NCBI RefSeq assembly: GCF_000372065.1
Contig: NZ_AQVB01000011.1
Location: forward strand, 1-64,000
Source of the DNA: Oligella urethralis DSM 7531
GTDB taxonomy: Bacteria; Pseudomonadota; Gammaproteobacteria; Burkholderiales; Burkholderiaceae_B
Length of the DNA: 64,000 bases
Direction: 5' to 3'
This document shows positions 37,500 through 46,763 of the stretch, in pieces. Every line of letters starts with the position of its first letter. Positions within the stretch are counted from its first letter, which is position 1. The notes beneath the pieces are model-generated. The model had not been told where the DNA came from. It was given only the letters and a program-made list of their open reading frames with translations, and searched no databases. Both the position numbers and the translations under genes were made by a program.

Positions 37500-38549
37500 A
37501 TGAAAAAATTAACAATGGCTTTATTGGCCTGTGGTGCTTTTGGTTTTGTGGCTGCACCTGCGATGTCGCAACAAGCGGAGGGTGAACGCTATAAGCCGAA
37601 TAATGAGTTGATTCAAGTGATCGAAGCTCATACAGTGGAAAATCAGGCTGAAGTGGAATTGGGTAAAAAGCTTTGGTTTGATAATCGTCTATCTCGTTCT
37701 GGTTTTATCTCCTGTAACTCCTGTCATAACTTGATGTTAGGTGGTGCGGACCATTTAGTTAGCTCAGTGGGCGACTATTGGGCACAGGGTCCTATTAACT
37801 CACCTACCGTTTTAAACTCTAGTTTAAACTTTGTTCAGTTCTGGGATGGTCGTGCTAAGGACTTGCGTGAGCAGGCCGGTGGTCCGATTGAGAATCCTTT
37901 AGAAATGGGCTCTACTCACGACTTAGCAGTCAGTGTTTTAAAAACCATTCCTGGCTATGTAGAAGAGTTTAAAGCCGTGTATGGTGTTGATGAGATCACG
38001 ATCGAAGAGGTGACGTCTGCTTTAGCAGCTTTTGAAGAAACCCTAGTAACACCTAATTCGCGTTTTGACCAGTGGTTGAGTGGCAAGGATGATGCCATTA
38101 GCGATCAGGAGCTAAATGGCTATCTACTATTTAAAAACAGCGGTTGTGTGGCCTGTCATAACGGTCCTAACTTAGGTGGTAACTCCTTCCAGCGCATGGG
38201 TCTAGTTGAGCCCTACGTGACTGATAACGAAGCTGCCGGTCGTGCTGGTGTTACTGGACAGGATGTTGACCGCATGAACTTTAAGGTACCTACCTTACGT
38301 AACGTTGAATTAACCTATCCGTACTTCCACGATGGTGCTGCTAGAACCTTGACAGAAGCAGTTGATATCATGGGTCGCTTACAGTTAGGTAAGAAATTTA
38401 CGGATGAGGAAAATGCCGATATCGTTGCTTTCTTAAAAACCTTAACCGGTGATCAGCCTGAATTCACCATCCCTGTGTTACATCCTAATAGTGATGAAAC
38501 ACCGATTGGTCAGCCTTGGGCGCCACAAGAAGCTGAGAAAAATAGCTAA
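37500..38549 (+). CDS. ccpA: Di-haem cytochrome c peroxidase
   Basis: Periplasmic enzyme that reduces hydrogen peroxide to water with electrons from c-type cytochromes. A signal peptide occupies the first 23 residues. Two haem-binding motifs are visible: CNSCH at 72-76 and CVACH at 216-220. The long insert between them and the FKVPTLRNVELTYPYFHDG segment match the bacterial CcpA/MauG family. The symbol follows family usage. The FNR-type site upstream predicts induction at low oxygen. It ends at a strong bidirectional terminator. Confidence 0.93.
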   Translation: MKKLTMALLACGAFGFVAAPAMSQQAEGERYKPNNELIQVIEAHTVENQAEVELGKKLWFDNRLSRSGFISCNSCHNLMLGGADHLVSSVGDYWAQGPINSPTVLNSSLNFVQFWDGRAKDLREQAGGPIENPLEMGSTHDLAVSVLKTIPGYVEEFKAVYGVDEITIEEVTSALAAFEETLVTPNSRFDQWLSGKDDAISDQELNGYLLFKNSGCVACHNGPNLGGNSFQRMGLVEPYVTDNEAAGRAGVTGQDVDRMNFKVPTLRNVELTYPYFHDGAARTLTEAVDIMGRLQLGKKFTDEENADIVAFLKTLTGDQPEFTIPVLHPNSDETPIGQPWAPQEAEKNS

Positions 38550-38574
38550 GCTTTAAAGCGTTTCTTGCACATAG

Positions 38575-38617
38575 AAAATAGGCCGTGGTTTTATGACTCA
38601 CGGCCTATTTTGTTTTA
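38575..38617. terminator. Bidirectional terminator between ccpA and mmsA
   Basis: A 13-base-pair stem with arms AAAATAGGCCGTG (38575-38587) and CACGGCCTATTTT (38599-38611) and an 11-base loop, followed by GTTTT on the plus strand. It separates two convergent genes. Confidence 0.85.
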
Positions 38618-38622
38618 ACACC

Positions 38623-40116
38623 TTACTTCATTGAGATGGTTGTGTTGACACTGCGGTTATGCTGAGACCAACGCGCAGTCACTGTTTTTGTTTGGGTCCA
38701 GAAAGAGAATGCTTGCTTACCGTTAGGACCTAAATCACCCAATTTGGAACCACGTGAACCGGTAAAGCTGAACCAAGCCACTGGCACTGGAATAGGTACG
38801 TTAATACCCACTTGGCCCACATCGATATTGTTTTGGAAGTGTCTGGCCACACCACCATCTTGCGTGAAAATAGCAACACCGTTACCGTTAGGGTTGTCGT
38901 TGATGAAAGCGATAGCCTCATCTAGGGTGTCGACATTGACAATCACTAGCACAGGACCAAAGATTTCCTCGTCATAAATACGCATACCCTTTTTGACATC
39001 GGTAAAGATAGTAGGGCCAACAAAATTACCCTTTTCATAGCCGGGAACGACGTAATTACGACCATCCAACACTAAGTTTGCGCCCTCATCCACACCGGAT
39101 TGAATTAAGCCTTCAACACGCTGCTTCGCAGACGGCGATACGAGTGGACCTAAGTCGGCGCTGTTGTCGGTACCGACATTCACTTTTAAGGACTTTGTTT
39201 TTTCTACTAATTCATCTACCCATTCGCGCGTCTCACCCACCATCACCGCTACGGAGGTGGCCATACAACGTTGACCGGCAGCGCCGAAGGCTGCGCCAAT
39301 TAATTGGTTAATTGCTACCTCTTTGTCGGAATCAGGCATGACCACGCAATGGTTTTTCGCGCCCATCATGGATTGACAACGCTTGCCATTATCAGAGGCA
39401 CGACGATAGACCTCCGTACCCACATGGGTGGAGCCAATAAATGATACCGCTTTAATATCAGGGTGCTCACATAAACGCTGCGCCACCTCAGGACCACCAT
39501 GCACCACGTTGAGTACGCCCGGCGGTAAGCCAGCTTCTAACGCCAATTCGGCGAGGAATAAAGAAGCGCTAGGATCCTGCTCAGATGGTTTTAAAATAAA
39601 GGTATTGCCGGCGGCCACGGCATACGGGAACATAAAGCAAGGTAGCATCACTGGGAAGTTAAAGGCGGTAATACCGGCGACCACCCCTAACGGCTGGATT
39701 AAGGTATACACATCCACACCGGTGGCGGCGTTTTCTGAATATTCACCCATTTGCATACTGGCCACCGAGCAAGCATGCTCAATGGCTTCTAAACCTCGAC
39801 CCACTTCACCGATTGCATCTGGCAGGGTTTTGCCGTGTTCTTTGGTAATTAAGGCGGCTAATTTTTCCGTGTTATCACGTACTAACTCTTGAAGCTTAAG
39901 CATCACACGCATACGGCGATTAATACCGGTATTGCGCCATGTTTTGTAGGCCTCTTTGGCATTGGCAATGGCGGCATCAACCTCATCCAAAGTACATAAA
40001 GGCACTTTTGCTACCACTGACTGATCGGCTGGATTGAGTACATCCAAGTATTTGCCAGAGGTGGATTGAACTTTTTCACCATTCACTAATAATGGAATCG
40101 TAGGAATATTCGTCAT
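38623..40116 (-). CDS. mmsA: CoA-acylating methylmalonate-semialdehyde dehydrogenase
   Basis: Oxidises methylmalonate semialdehyde (from valine) or malonate semialdehyde to propionyl-CoA or acetyl-CoA with NAD and CoA. The 497-residue aldehyde dehydrogenase fold shows the family's [16 protein letters not shown] segment and the catalytic Cys284 in GQRCMA. It lacks the usual general-base Glu region of hydrolytic ALDHs, as expected for the CoA-dependent subfamily. No other valine-degradation gene is nearby. It is divergent from a LysR regulator that is a good candidate to control it. Confidence 0.9.
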   Translation of the reverse strand: MTNIPTIPLLVNGEKVQSTSGKYLDVLNPADQSVVAKVPLCTLDEVDAAIANAKEAYKTWRNTGINRRMRVMLKLQELVRDNTEKLAALITKEHGKTLPDAIGEVGRGLEAIEHACSVASMQMGEYSENAATGVDVYTLIQPLGVVAGITAFNFPVMLPCFMFPYAVAAGNTFILKPSEQDPSASLFLAELALEAGLPPGVLNVVHGGPEVAQRLCEHPDIKAVSFIGSTHVGTEVYRRASDNGKRCQSMMGAKNHCVVMPDSDKEVAINQLIGAAFGAAGQRCMATSVAVMVGETREWVDELVEKTKSLKVNVGTDNSADLGPLVSPSAKQRVEGLIQSGVDEGANLVLDGRNYVVPGYEKGNFVGPTIFTDVKKGMRIYDEEIFGPVLVIVNVDTLDEAIAFINDNPNGNGVAIFTQDGGVARHFQNNIDVGQVGINVPIPVPVAWFSFTGSRGSKLGDLGPNGKQAFSFWTQTKTVTARWSQHNRSVNTTISMK

Positions 40117-40147
40117 TTAAGTCTCCTAATCTTATGTCAGTTTTTAT

Positions 40148-40171
40148 CTAGACCCATTTTGAAGTGTCTAG
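40148..40171. promoter_or_regulatory. Inverted repeat in the mmsA-lysR gap
   Basis: CTAGAC (40148-40153) and GTCTAG (40166-40171) are perfect inverted arms 12 bases apart. Located in a divergent promoter region, it could be a regulator site. Confidence 0.4.
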
Positions 40172-40192
40172 CGGCAAATATCAATATAATAA

Positions 40193-40211
40193 ATGCACAA
40201 TCATTGTGCAT
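40193..40211. promoter_or_regulatory. Perfect palindrome, candidate LysR operator
   Basis: ATGCACAAT and ATTGTGCAT are inverted about a single C. It lies immediately after a TATAAT box at 40185-40190 and 25 bases before the lysR ATG, a suitable place for autorepression. Confidence 0.6.
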
Positions 40212-40235
40212 ATTTACATATATAAAGGAGGCGTG

Positions 40236-41129
40236 ATGGATTGGGATGGGTTACGTTATTTTTTGGCGGTTGCCAGAACCTCAAAAATATCTGAGGCAGG
40301 TCGTCGTCTAGGGGTTGAACACACAACCGTCGCCCGCCGCATTCGCCAATTGGAGCAAGCGATGGGGACCGTGCTATTTGATAAGTCGCGGCGCTACGGT
40401 TATCTGTTGACAGAAGCGGGTCATCATTTATTGCAACATGCCGAGAAGATGGAGAGTGAGCTGTTGCATGCCCAGCAAAGCGTGAGTGTGTTGGAAGAGG
40501 ACTTGACGGGTAATATTCGTGTGGCTGCCACCGAGGGCTTTGGTATTTATATGTTGACGCCGTTGGCGGTGGAGTTTCAGCATCAATACCCTAAGACCAG
40601 TCTGGATATTATGCCTTTTCAGCGTTTTGTCGATCAGTCCAGACGCGAAGCGGATATTTTTATCACCATTGATCGACCGATACGCGGTAATTATGTATAT
40701 CGTCGTTTAAGTGATTATAAGTTGCGTCTCTATGCTACACCCCAGTATTTAAAACGTCATGCACCGATCCGTAGCATGCAGGATTTGGCCTCACATCGTT
40801 TTATTGATTATGTGGATGAATTTATTATCAGTGATGAGTTGAAGTATTTAAGCGATTTGGTACCTGCGGCTAATGTGATCTTTAAATCCAATAGCCTAGT
40901 GGCTCAGTTGCAAGCGTGTTTGGGTAGTATGGCCTTAGCCGTCTTGCCTTGCTTTATGGCTCATCAAAACCCGGCCTTGCAAGTCGTACTGCCCGATGAG
41001 ATTGTAATTAAACGCAGTTTTTGGATGCTCTATCATGAGGATCTGCGTTTGCTTAAGCGCATCGAGCTGTTTTCTAATTTCTTAAAAAACAAGCTCGAAC
41101 AGCGTCAAAGCTTGATGATGGGGGAGTGA
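40236..41129 (+). CDS. LysR family transcriptional regulator
   Basis: A 297-residue regulator with an N-terminal winged helix-turn-helix (FLAVARTSKISEAGRRLGVE, then TTVARRIRQLEQAMG) and a periplasmic-binding-protein-like effector domain. I start at ATG 40236, which follows AAAGGAGG at 40224-40231 and gives the standard LysR N-terminus; the open frame extends upstream to 40164 but lies in the operator region. It is divergent from mmsA, so mmsA is the most likely target. The effector is unknown. Confidence 0.9.
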   Translation: MDWDGLRYFLAVARTSKISEAGRRLGVEHTTVARRIRQLEQAMGTVLFDKSRRYGYLLTEAGHHLLQHAEKMESELLHAQQSVSVLEEDLTGNIRVAATEGFGIYMLTPLAVEFQHQYPKTSLDIMPFQRFVDQSRREADIFITIDRPIRGNYVYRRLSDYKLRLYATPQYLKRHAPIRSMQDLASHRFIDYVDEFIISDELKYLSDLVPAANVIFKSNSLVAQLQACLGSMALAVLPCFMAHQNPALQVVLPDEIVIKRSFWMLYHEDLRLLKRIELFSNFLKNKLEQRQSLMMGE

Positions 41130-41131
41130 TT

Positions 41132-41989
41132 TTATTTAAAAACGACCGTGCGATGACCGTTTAATAAAATGCGATGCTCAATAAAGCTTTTTACCGCACG
41201 TGACAGCACCAGTGATTCAATATCACTCCCTACCTGCGCCAGACTTTCGGCACTGAGTCGGTGGTCAACACGCTGCACATCCTGCTCAATAATGGGTCCC
41301 TCATCCAAGTCCGAGGTCACATAGTGGGCCGTGGCACCGATAATCTTAACCCCACGTTGATGCGCCTGATGGTAGGGCTTAGCGCCTTTAAAGCTAGGTA
41401 AGAAGCTATGGTGAATATTAATCGCCTTGGCTTCAAGCTTGTTAGAGAGCTCCTCGGAGAGGATTTGCATATAGCGTGCTAAGACCACTAAATCCACCTC
41501 TAACTCAGTGACTAAGCGGAAAATCTCCGCCTCTTGCTCAGCACGGTTGTCATTACTTACAGGTAGGTAGTGATAAGGAATATCATAGCTCTCAGCTAGT
41601 TTTTCGTAGTCACGGTGATTAGAAACAATGCCCACAATCTCCATATTTAATAAACCGCTTTGGGTGCGGAATAATAAATCGTTGAGGCAATGCCCTTGTT
41701 TACTCACTAAAATTAATACGCGTGACTTTTTAGTGGTGGCATATAAGTTTAAATCCATATTAAAACGGGCTTTAGCAGGTGCCAAGGCAGCTTCAATTTG
41801 CTCCTGCGTGATGCTAGCGGGTACGCTAAAACGAATTCTTAAAAAGAACTGCTTGGTGTCCTCGTCCCCATATTGTTGTGAGGTCAGAATATTACCCTCC
41901 AGCTCCAATAAAGTACCAGAGATGTTATAGACAATACCGACTTGGTCGGGACAAGAAATCGTTAAAATAAATTCGTGATGGTTACTCAT
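41132..41989 (-). CDS. purU: Formyltetrahydrofolate deformylase
   Basis: Hydrolyses 10-formyl-tetrahydrofolate to formate and tetrahydrofolate, balancing the one-carbon pool. The 285-residue protein has an N-terminal ACT domain (LTISCPDQVGIVYNISG) and a C-terminal formyltransferase-type hydrolase domain. Catalytic residues appear in INIHHSFLPSF and DLDEGPIIEQD. It is the last gene of a minus-strand run pdxH, flavin reductase, FAD oxidoreductase, purU, lying 35 bases after its neighbour. Confidence 0.93.
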   Translation of the reverse strand: MSNHHEFILTISCPDQVGIVYNISGTLLELEGNILTSQQYGDEDTKQFFLRIRFSVPASITQEQIEAALAPAKARFNMDLNLYATTKKSRVLILVSKQGHCLNDLLFRTQSGLLNMEIVGIVSNHRDYEKLAESYDIPYHYLPVSNDNRAEQEAEIFRLVTELEVDLVVLARYMQILSEELSNKLEAKAINIHHSFLPSFKGAKPYHQAHQRGVKIIGATAHYVTSDLDEGPIIEQDVQRVDHRLSAESLAQVGSDIESLVLSRAVKSFIEHRILLNGHRTVVFK

Positions 41990-42024
41990 TTTTAAACTGA
42001 AAATTATTTTTGTAAAATAGTAGG

Positions 42025-43137
42025 TTATAAATGATTTGCGACTTCATCAGCAATGGCGAGCGCAGCAGTTAAGCCGGGCGACTCAATGCCAAATAAATTC
42101 ACTAAACCGCTGATACCATGTACTGCTTCCGTACTGATAATAAAATCGGCCGCCGTATGACCTGCTGCACTTAATTTGGGTCTAATACCGGCATAGGCGG
42201 GCTGTAGACAACCCTCCTGAAGACTAGGCCAATAGCGTCTGACTGCCTCATAAAATACCCTTGCCTGTTCGGCTTCTACCAGGTAGTTTTCCTGCGCTTG
42301 CCAACACACATCGGGACCGAATTTAATTTGTCCGCCTAAGTCTAGGGTTAAATGAATCCCCAGACCGTCTTTATCGGGCATAGGATAAATTAAATGCTTA
42401 AAGGGTGCTTTGCTCGTATAAGAGAAATAGCGCCCCTTGCAGTAATAATAAGCGGTGGGGATAAATTGCTGCTCAAGACCACGGAACTGCTTTGCTAATT
42501 CAGTCGCATAAAGACCGGAGGCGTTGATTAAGTTAGCACAACTAAGTTGAGTTTGGCTAGTATCATCAAAAGCGCAGATAAAATGATTTGCCCCTTGGAT
42601 GCTCAGCTGCTTGAGGGGGGTATTAAGTACTAATTGAGCCCCTGCATGCTCAGCCTCAGCTAATAAGGCGAGCATCAAGGCATGACTATCAACGATGCCA
42701 GTGGAAGGCGAGAATAAAGCCAATTCGGCATGTAATTCCGGCTCTAGGGTGGCAATGTCTGAAGCTTGTAGGAGGACTAAATCATGTACGCCGGAAGCCT
42801 TGGCATTGTTTTTGATCGCCATTAATTGTGCAATTTCAGCGGCTTCCGTTGCCACTAATAACTTGCCTAGGCGTTGGTGGGGTATCTGTCTGCGCTCACA
42901 AAAGTCGTACAAAAGCGCTTTGCCTTTAATGCAAAGCTTGGCTTTTAGGCTATTAGGTGGGTAGTAGAGACCAGCGTGAATGACTTCTGAATTTCTTGAG
43001 CTGATACCACTACCGAATTGGGCGGCGGCCTCAACGATCAATACCTCTTTGCCTTGTTGGGCCAGTGCACGGGCAATGGCTAAGCCGACCACACCGGCGC
43101 CTACCACAATACATTCAATATCTACCGAGCTACTCAT
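42025..43137 (-). CDS. FAD-dependent oxidoreductase, L-2-hydroxyglutarate dehydrogenase (LhgO)-like
   Basis: A 370-residue DAO-type flavoenzyme. The Rossmann motif VVGAGVVGLAIARALAQQG is at residues 10-28. The SSRNSEVIHAGLYYPP segment and the C-terminal GIRPKL and GLVNLFGIESPGLTA segments match the LhgO/L2HGDH group, which oxidises L-2-hydroxyglutarate. The exact substrate here is inferred. The start ATG overlaps the stop of the upstream flavin reductase gene (ATGA), indicating translational coupling. Confidence 0.85.
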   Translation of the reverse strand: MSSSVDIECIVVGAGVVGLAIARALAQQGKEVLIVEAAAQFGSGISSRNSEVIHAGLYYPPNSLKAKLCIKGKALLYDFCERRQIPHQRLGKLLVATEAAEIAQLMAIKNNAKASGVHDLVLLQASDIATLEPELHAELALFSPSTGIVDSHALMLALLAEAEHAGAQLVLNTPLKQLSIQGANHFICAFDDTSQTQLSCANLINASGLYATELAKQFRGLEQQFIPTAYYYCKGRYFSYTSKAPFKHLIYPMPDKDGLGIHLTLDLGGQIKFGPDVCWQAQENYLVEAEQARVFYEAVRRYWPSLQEGCLQPAYAGIRPKLSAAGHTAADFIISTEAVHGISGLVNLFGIESPGLTAALAIADEVANHL

Positions 43138-43655
43138 TTAGCAAATCGACTGGTTGGCGTCAAATCAAAGGTACCGGCATGAAAGACCAAGGGTAGCTTA
43201 TTGGTGTGCTCACAGCGTTCGACATAGCCGACCATAATAAGATGGTCACCGGCAGGGTGTTGCTGCTCACTGGCGCATTCGAAAATTGCAGCGCAGTACT
43301 TAGCAGACAAGAGCGGGGTATTGGTTTCACTCATTTCCCAGTCAATATCAGCAAAGCGGTCTGGCACCTTGGCGGTGGAAAATTGCATGGCTAAGTCAAT
43401 TTGGTCATTTGCCAGTATATGAATGTTGTAATGCCTTGCATTTTTAAAAACCGGCAAATTATAAGAAGCTAAGCGTAAGCACCAAAGCACCAGCGGTGGC
43501 TCGAGTGAGACAGAGTTAAAGGAACTGACGGTTAAACCCACCGGCTTACCGGTATCAGGGTTGGTGGTGGTGACAATCGCCACCCCAGTCGCAAAACGAC
43601 CGAGAGCGAGTCGAAAATCTTTATCAGTAAAATCAGCAGTACGTTTAGTAGACAT
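43134..43655 (-). CDS. Flavin reductase domain protein (FMN-binding)
   Basis: A protein of about 173 residues of the flavin reductase-like family (small component of two-component monooxygenases and relatives). The typical FRLALGRFATGVAIVTT start and the SFNSVSLEPPLVLWCL segment bind flavin. It would reduce FMN or FAD with NAD(P)H or bind FMN in another role. I chose ATG 43655; an upstream start at 43676 adds seven residues. It lies between pdxH and the FAD oxidoreductase and overlaps the latter by four bases. Confidence 0.87.
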   Translation of the reverse strand: MSTKRTADFTDKDFRLALGRFATGVAIVTTTNPDTGKPVGLTVSSFNSVSLEPPLVLWCLRLASYNLPVFKNARHYNIHILANDQIDLAMQFSTAKVPDRFADIDWEMSETNTPLLSAKYCAAIFECASEQQHPAGDHLIMVGYVERCEHTNKLPLVFHAGTFDLTPTSRFAK

Positions 43656-43688
43656 AGTAAATTTGTTGCTTAACAAGGCATAAGTAGG

Positions 43689-44321
43689 CTAGGGAGCTAG
43701 CCGCGTCATAAGCCATTGGTCCTTGGCTTTACGATAGCATAGGCGATCGTGCATGCGTGAGGGGCGCCCTTGCCAGAATTCGAAGCTTGAGGGTACCACT
43801 AAATAGCCACCCCAATGCGGCGGTTTAGGTACGGCGTCCGGATAGCGTGCGGCATACTCCTCAAAGCGTTGCTCCAAGGTCTTGCGCTCAACCACTTGGC
43901 TTTGCTGGGAAGCCCAAGCACCGATACGAGAACCATAAGGGCGGCTATTAAAATACTCGGTGGAATCGGCAACAGAGAGTTTATGCGCCTGTCCATTAAT
44001 ACGGACCTGTCGCTCCTGATTAATCCAGAAGAATAATAAGCTGACCTGTGGGTTATGGGCAATGGCTTGACCTTTGGCCGAATCATAATTAGTAAAGAAG
44101 ATAAAGCCCTCCTCACTATAGCTTTTTAGGAGCACCATCCGTGCTTCCGGTTCACCCGCTGCATTTACCGTGGCTAAGGTCATGGCGTTCGCCTCAATCA
44201 AACCGTCTTGGCTAGCTAACTGAAACCAACGGTCAAAGAGTGCAAAGGGGTCGGATCCCGCATCCTGTTCTAATAATTCGAACTTTTCGTAGCGGTGGCG
44301 CATATCTGCTGTTGAGCCCAT
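43689..44321 (-). CDS. pdxH: Pyridoxamine 5'-phosphate oxidase
   Basis: FMN enzyme that makes pyridoxal 5'-phosphate from pyridoxine or pyridoxamine phosphate. The 210 residues include the family segments NAMTLATVNAAGEPEARMVL, FIFFTNYDSAKG and the C-terminal FWQGRPSRMHDRL with the conserved terminal RLAP. It is the first gene of the four-gene minus-strand run through purU. Confidence 0.94.
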   Translation of the reverse strand: MGSTADMRHRYEKFELLEQDAGSDPFALFDRWFQLASQDGLIEANAMTLATVNAAGEPEARMVLLKSYSEEGFIFFTNYDSAKGQAIAHNPQVSLLFFWINQERQVRINGQAHKLSVADSTEYFNSRPYGSRIGAWASQQSQVVERKTLEQRFEEYAARYPDAVPKPPHWGGYLVVPSSFEFWQGRPSRMHDRLCYRKAKDQWLMTRLAP

Positions 44322-44466
44322 GATGTATTATCCAAAAAATAAGCCGGTAAACTAAATAAAAGCTAAAAGGCATTTTACACCTAAGTGCTTTTATCTTCAG
44401 CAAATAGGCAAGAATAGCGATGGAAGCATGGTGTGATTGGTAAAAAGCTGAGGCTAGCTTGAGCTG

Positions 44467-45129
44467 CTAGCTGTGTTGCAGTCGCTCACGAATCAGCTCA
44501 CTCAGGTGATAGAGTGCATCATCTTGGATACCGGCCTTTTTGAGTGCAGTGGCAGTTTCTAAGACATACTCGGTACAAGGGCCGTAATGACCATGCGCTC
44601 CTAAGACCACATCAATGGTTTCATCAACGCTGAGATTACCGACATAGGAGTGATCGTCAGGATCCATCACAAAAGCGAGTGCTTTTACCGTGCCTTTAGC
44701 CGTTTCACAATTTAACCACATGGGCAGATAGGAGCTGTTAGGCATCTCACGCTGCCAGAGGCGGCGCATTTTATCCATGAGATTATCATTCGATAGTTTG
44801 TATACCGTGCCTTCACACACGCCCGACTCAGCCAGACCGAAAACTAAACCGGGGCGCTCCGGGGTGCCACGATTGACACTGGACCATAAGCAGAGCGAGC
44901 GATGATAGCCAAGCAGGGTGCCGCGACGGCTTTCAAGATACTCAAACTCCGGTCGCCATACGAGAGAGGCATAACCGAAGATCCAAATATCCTTGAGCTC
45001 ATCTAGTTGGGCAAGGGTTTCATGTAGAGAGGCTTCTCGTTCCTCTTCGCTCCATAGGCGAAAGTTTTTGATGTGTAGTTCAGCCTTGGCTAAAATACTC
45101 GGACTTAAATCAATGTAGTTGCTATTCAC
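44467..45129 (-). CDS. Gamma-glutamylcyclotransferase, ChaC family
   Basis: ChaC-type enzymes cleave glutathione to 5-oxoproline and Cys-Gly. The WIFGYASLVWRPEFEY segment holds the substrate-binding YGSL-type loop (here YASL), and CEGTVYKL follows. The start is uncertain: the frame is open to ATG 45219, but the first 30 residues of that form are AT-rich and hydrophobic and overlap the divergent tcdA region. I use GTG 45129 as a compromise that keeps the homologous part. A GCTAGC inverted repeat at the stop may assist termination. Confidence 0.82.
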   Translation of the reverse strand: MNSNYIDLSPSILAKAELHIKNFRLWSEEEREASLHETLAQLDELKDIWIFGYASLVWRPEFEYLESRRGTLLGYHRSLCLWSSVNRGTPERPGLVFGLAESGVCEGTVYKLSNDNLMDKMRRLWQREMPNSSYLPMWLNCETAKGTVKALAFVMDPDDHSYVGNLSVDETIDVVLGAHGHYGPCTEYVLETATALKKAGIQDDALYHLSELIRERLQHS

Positions 45130-45240
45130 GAATAAACTTAATAGAAAAGTTAAAATGCTTAGTTTAGATTTTAGTATAACATTAGCCTTGTTTATCAGCG
45201 TGATGGACTGATGTTTCACAGGGTGATTAGGAGAGCGATT

Positions 45241-46056
45241 TTGTCCCTATATGATTATGATCTAGCGCGTCGTTTTGGCGGTTTAAAGCGTTTATATGGT
45301 GAGTCAGCATTAGATATTATAGGCGCCAAATCGGTGATGGTGGTCGGTCTCGGGGGCGTTGGTTCTTGGGCTGCCGAGGCTTTAGCTCGTAGTGCGGTGG
45401 GTCGTTTAGTGTTGGTGGATTTGGATGTGGTGGCCGAGTCTAATATTAATCGCCAAATTCATGCACTTAGCAGTACCTTAGGTAAAAATAAAATTGAGGC
45501 CATGGCTGAGCGGCTTGATGAGATTAATCCCGAGCTGCAATTGCTGTTGATTGATGAGTTTATTGAGCCGGCTAATGCCCATCAGCTGATTGCTGAGGCG
45601 AGGGTGGATGCGGTGTTGGATTGTGCCGACCAGGTACAGGCCAAAATTGCCATGACCTTGGTGTGTAGGGAGTTAGGTATTTATCATATGATGTGTGGTG
45701 GGGCCGGCGGCAAGCAAAATAGTTTAGCCTTAAATTTCTCCGATCTGAGTCGAGCCCGCAATGATGCCTTATTAGCTAAAGTTCGTCAGCAATTGCGTAA
45801 GCATCATGGTTTTGCCAGGGGCAGTGATAGCCACGGGCGAGCACTTAAAAAGCTACCCGCCATGGGGGTACCATGCTTATGGATCGATGAACCGGCCCTG
45901 ATGCCATGGCAAACTACCGAGGGTAGCGCAGCGGGGGCACGACATGCTCAGGCGCCTCAGGGCTTGGCTTGTGCAGGCTATGGTTCATGCGTGACAGTCA
46001 CGGCCGCCATGGGTTTAGCGGCGGCCAATCAGCTATTAAGGCATTTTTATGCTTGA
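45241..46056 (+). CDS. tcdA: tRNA threonylcarbamoyladenosine dehydratase TcdA
   Basis: ThiF/E1-like enzyme that dehydrates t6A37 in tRNAs to the cyclic form ct6A, using ATP. It shows the nucleotide-binding GLGGVGSWAAEALARS near residue 35 and the DLDVVAESNINRQ motif, as in E. coli TcdA (CsdL). The start is TTG 45241: AGGAGA at 45229-45234 is six bases upstream, and the family N-terminus begins at this point (YDYDLARRFGGLKRLYG). An ATG at 45211 is open but less well supported. About 271 residues. Confidence 0.92.
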   Translation: MSLYDYDLARRFGGLKRLYGESALDIIGAKSVMVVGLGGVGSWAAEALARSAVGRLVLVDLDVVAESNINRQIHALSSTLGKNKIEAMAERLDEINPELQLLLIDEFIEPANAHQLIAEARVDAVLDCADQVQAKIAMTLVCRELGIYHMMCGGAGGKQNSLALNFSDLSRARNDALLAKVRQQLRKHHGFARGSDSHGRALKKLPAMGVPCLWIDEPALMPWQTTEGSAAGARHAQAPQGLACAGYGSCVTVTAAMGLAAANQLLRHFYA

Positions 46057-46745
46057 TGCTGTTTTCGTAGCCGTGCTGCTAACTGGCGCATGCCTTCAGA
46101 GGCGCCGCATTGGTAGAAGTTATCCGGGTGGCAAAACTGATTTTCTAAGCCCTTATCAATCACATAGAGTTCACAATGCGGAGGGATAAAGTCGATTAAA
46201 CCAGCGGCTGGATAGACTTTCATGGAGGTACCGATGACCAGTAGTAGATCGGCGCTTGAGGCAATTTCCGCCGCTTCTTGCATGGCGGGTACCATTTCCC
46301 CAAACCATACAATATGCGGGCGTAATTGCACGCCACGCTCGTCCACATCACCGAGGTGTAAATCGTCCAGCCACTCGATAATACCTGATTCTTCTGAATC
46401 GACTGGCCGCACTTTACGCAGCTCACCGTGTAAATGCAGCACCTTGCTAGAGCCGGCACGCTCATGTAGGTCATCAACATTTTGCGTGATCACCTGCACA
46501 TCAAAAATATCCTCCAAGTCGGCGAGGATTTTGTGAGCTGCATTTGGTTCTACGGTGTTGAGCTGCGCACGGCGTAAATTATAAAAACGCATCACCAGCT
46601 CAGGATCGCGATTGAAGGCATCAATGGTAGCCACATCCTCAACCCGATGTTCTTCCCAGAGACCGTCGGAATCTCTAAAGGTTTTTAAACCACTTTCAGC
46701 AGAAATCCCAGCACCTGATAAAACAACTAATTTCTTTTTTGACAT
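46047..46745 (-). CDS. cobB: Sirtuin-type NAD-dependent protein deacylase lacking zinc cysteines
   Basis: Removes acyl groups from lysines using NAD. Sirtuin motifs are clear: GAGISAESGLKTFRD at 11-25, TQNVDDLHERAG at 87-98 and the catalytic His106 in HLHGELRK. After it, where most sirtuins carry two CxxC pairs that bind zinc, residues 107-145 contain no cysteine at all (SEESGIIEWLDDLHLGDVDE). WFGEMVP then resumes the normal pattern. It therefore belongs to the zinc-free type seen in some bacteria. It has 232 residues, and the stop overlaps the convergent tcdA stop by 10 bases. Confidence 0.9.
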   Translation of the reverse strand: MSKKKLVVLSGAGISAESGLKTFRDSDGLWEEHRVEDVATIDAFNRDPELVMRFYNLRRAQLNTVEPNAAHKILADLEDIFDVQVITQNVDDLHERAGSSKVLHLHGELRKVRPVDSEESGIIEWLDDLHLGDVDERGVQLRPHIVWFGEMVPAMQEAAEIASSADLLLVIGTSMKVYPAAGLIDFIPPHCELYVIDKGLENQFCHPDNFYQCGASEGMRQLAARLRKQHQA

Positions 46746-46763
46746 TCATCCATCCCCTAAAAT

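Noticed and set aside
39428-39892. 154-codon frame opposite mmsA.
   Set aside because: Antisense to a clear aldehyde dehydrogenase gene; its protein has no recognisable domain.
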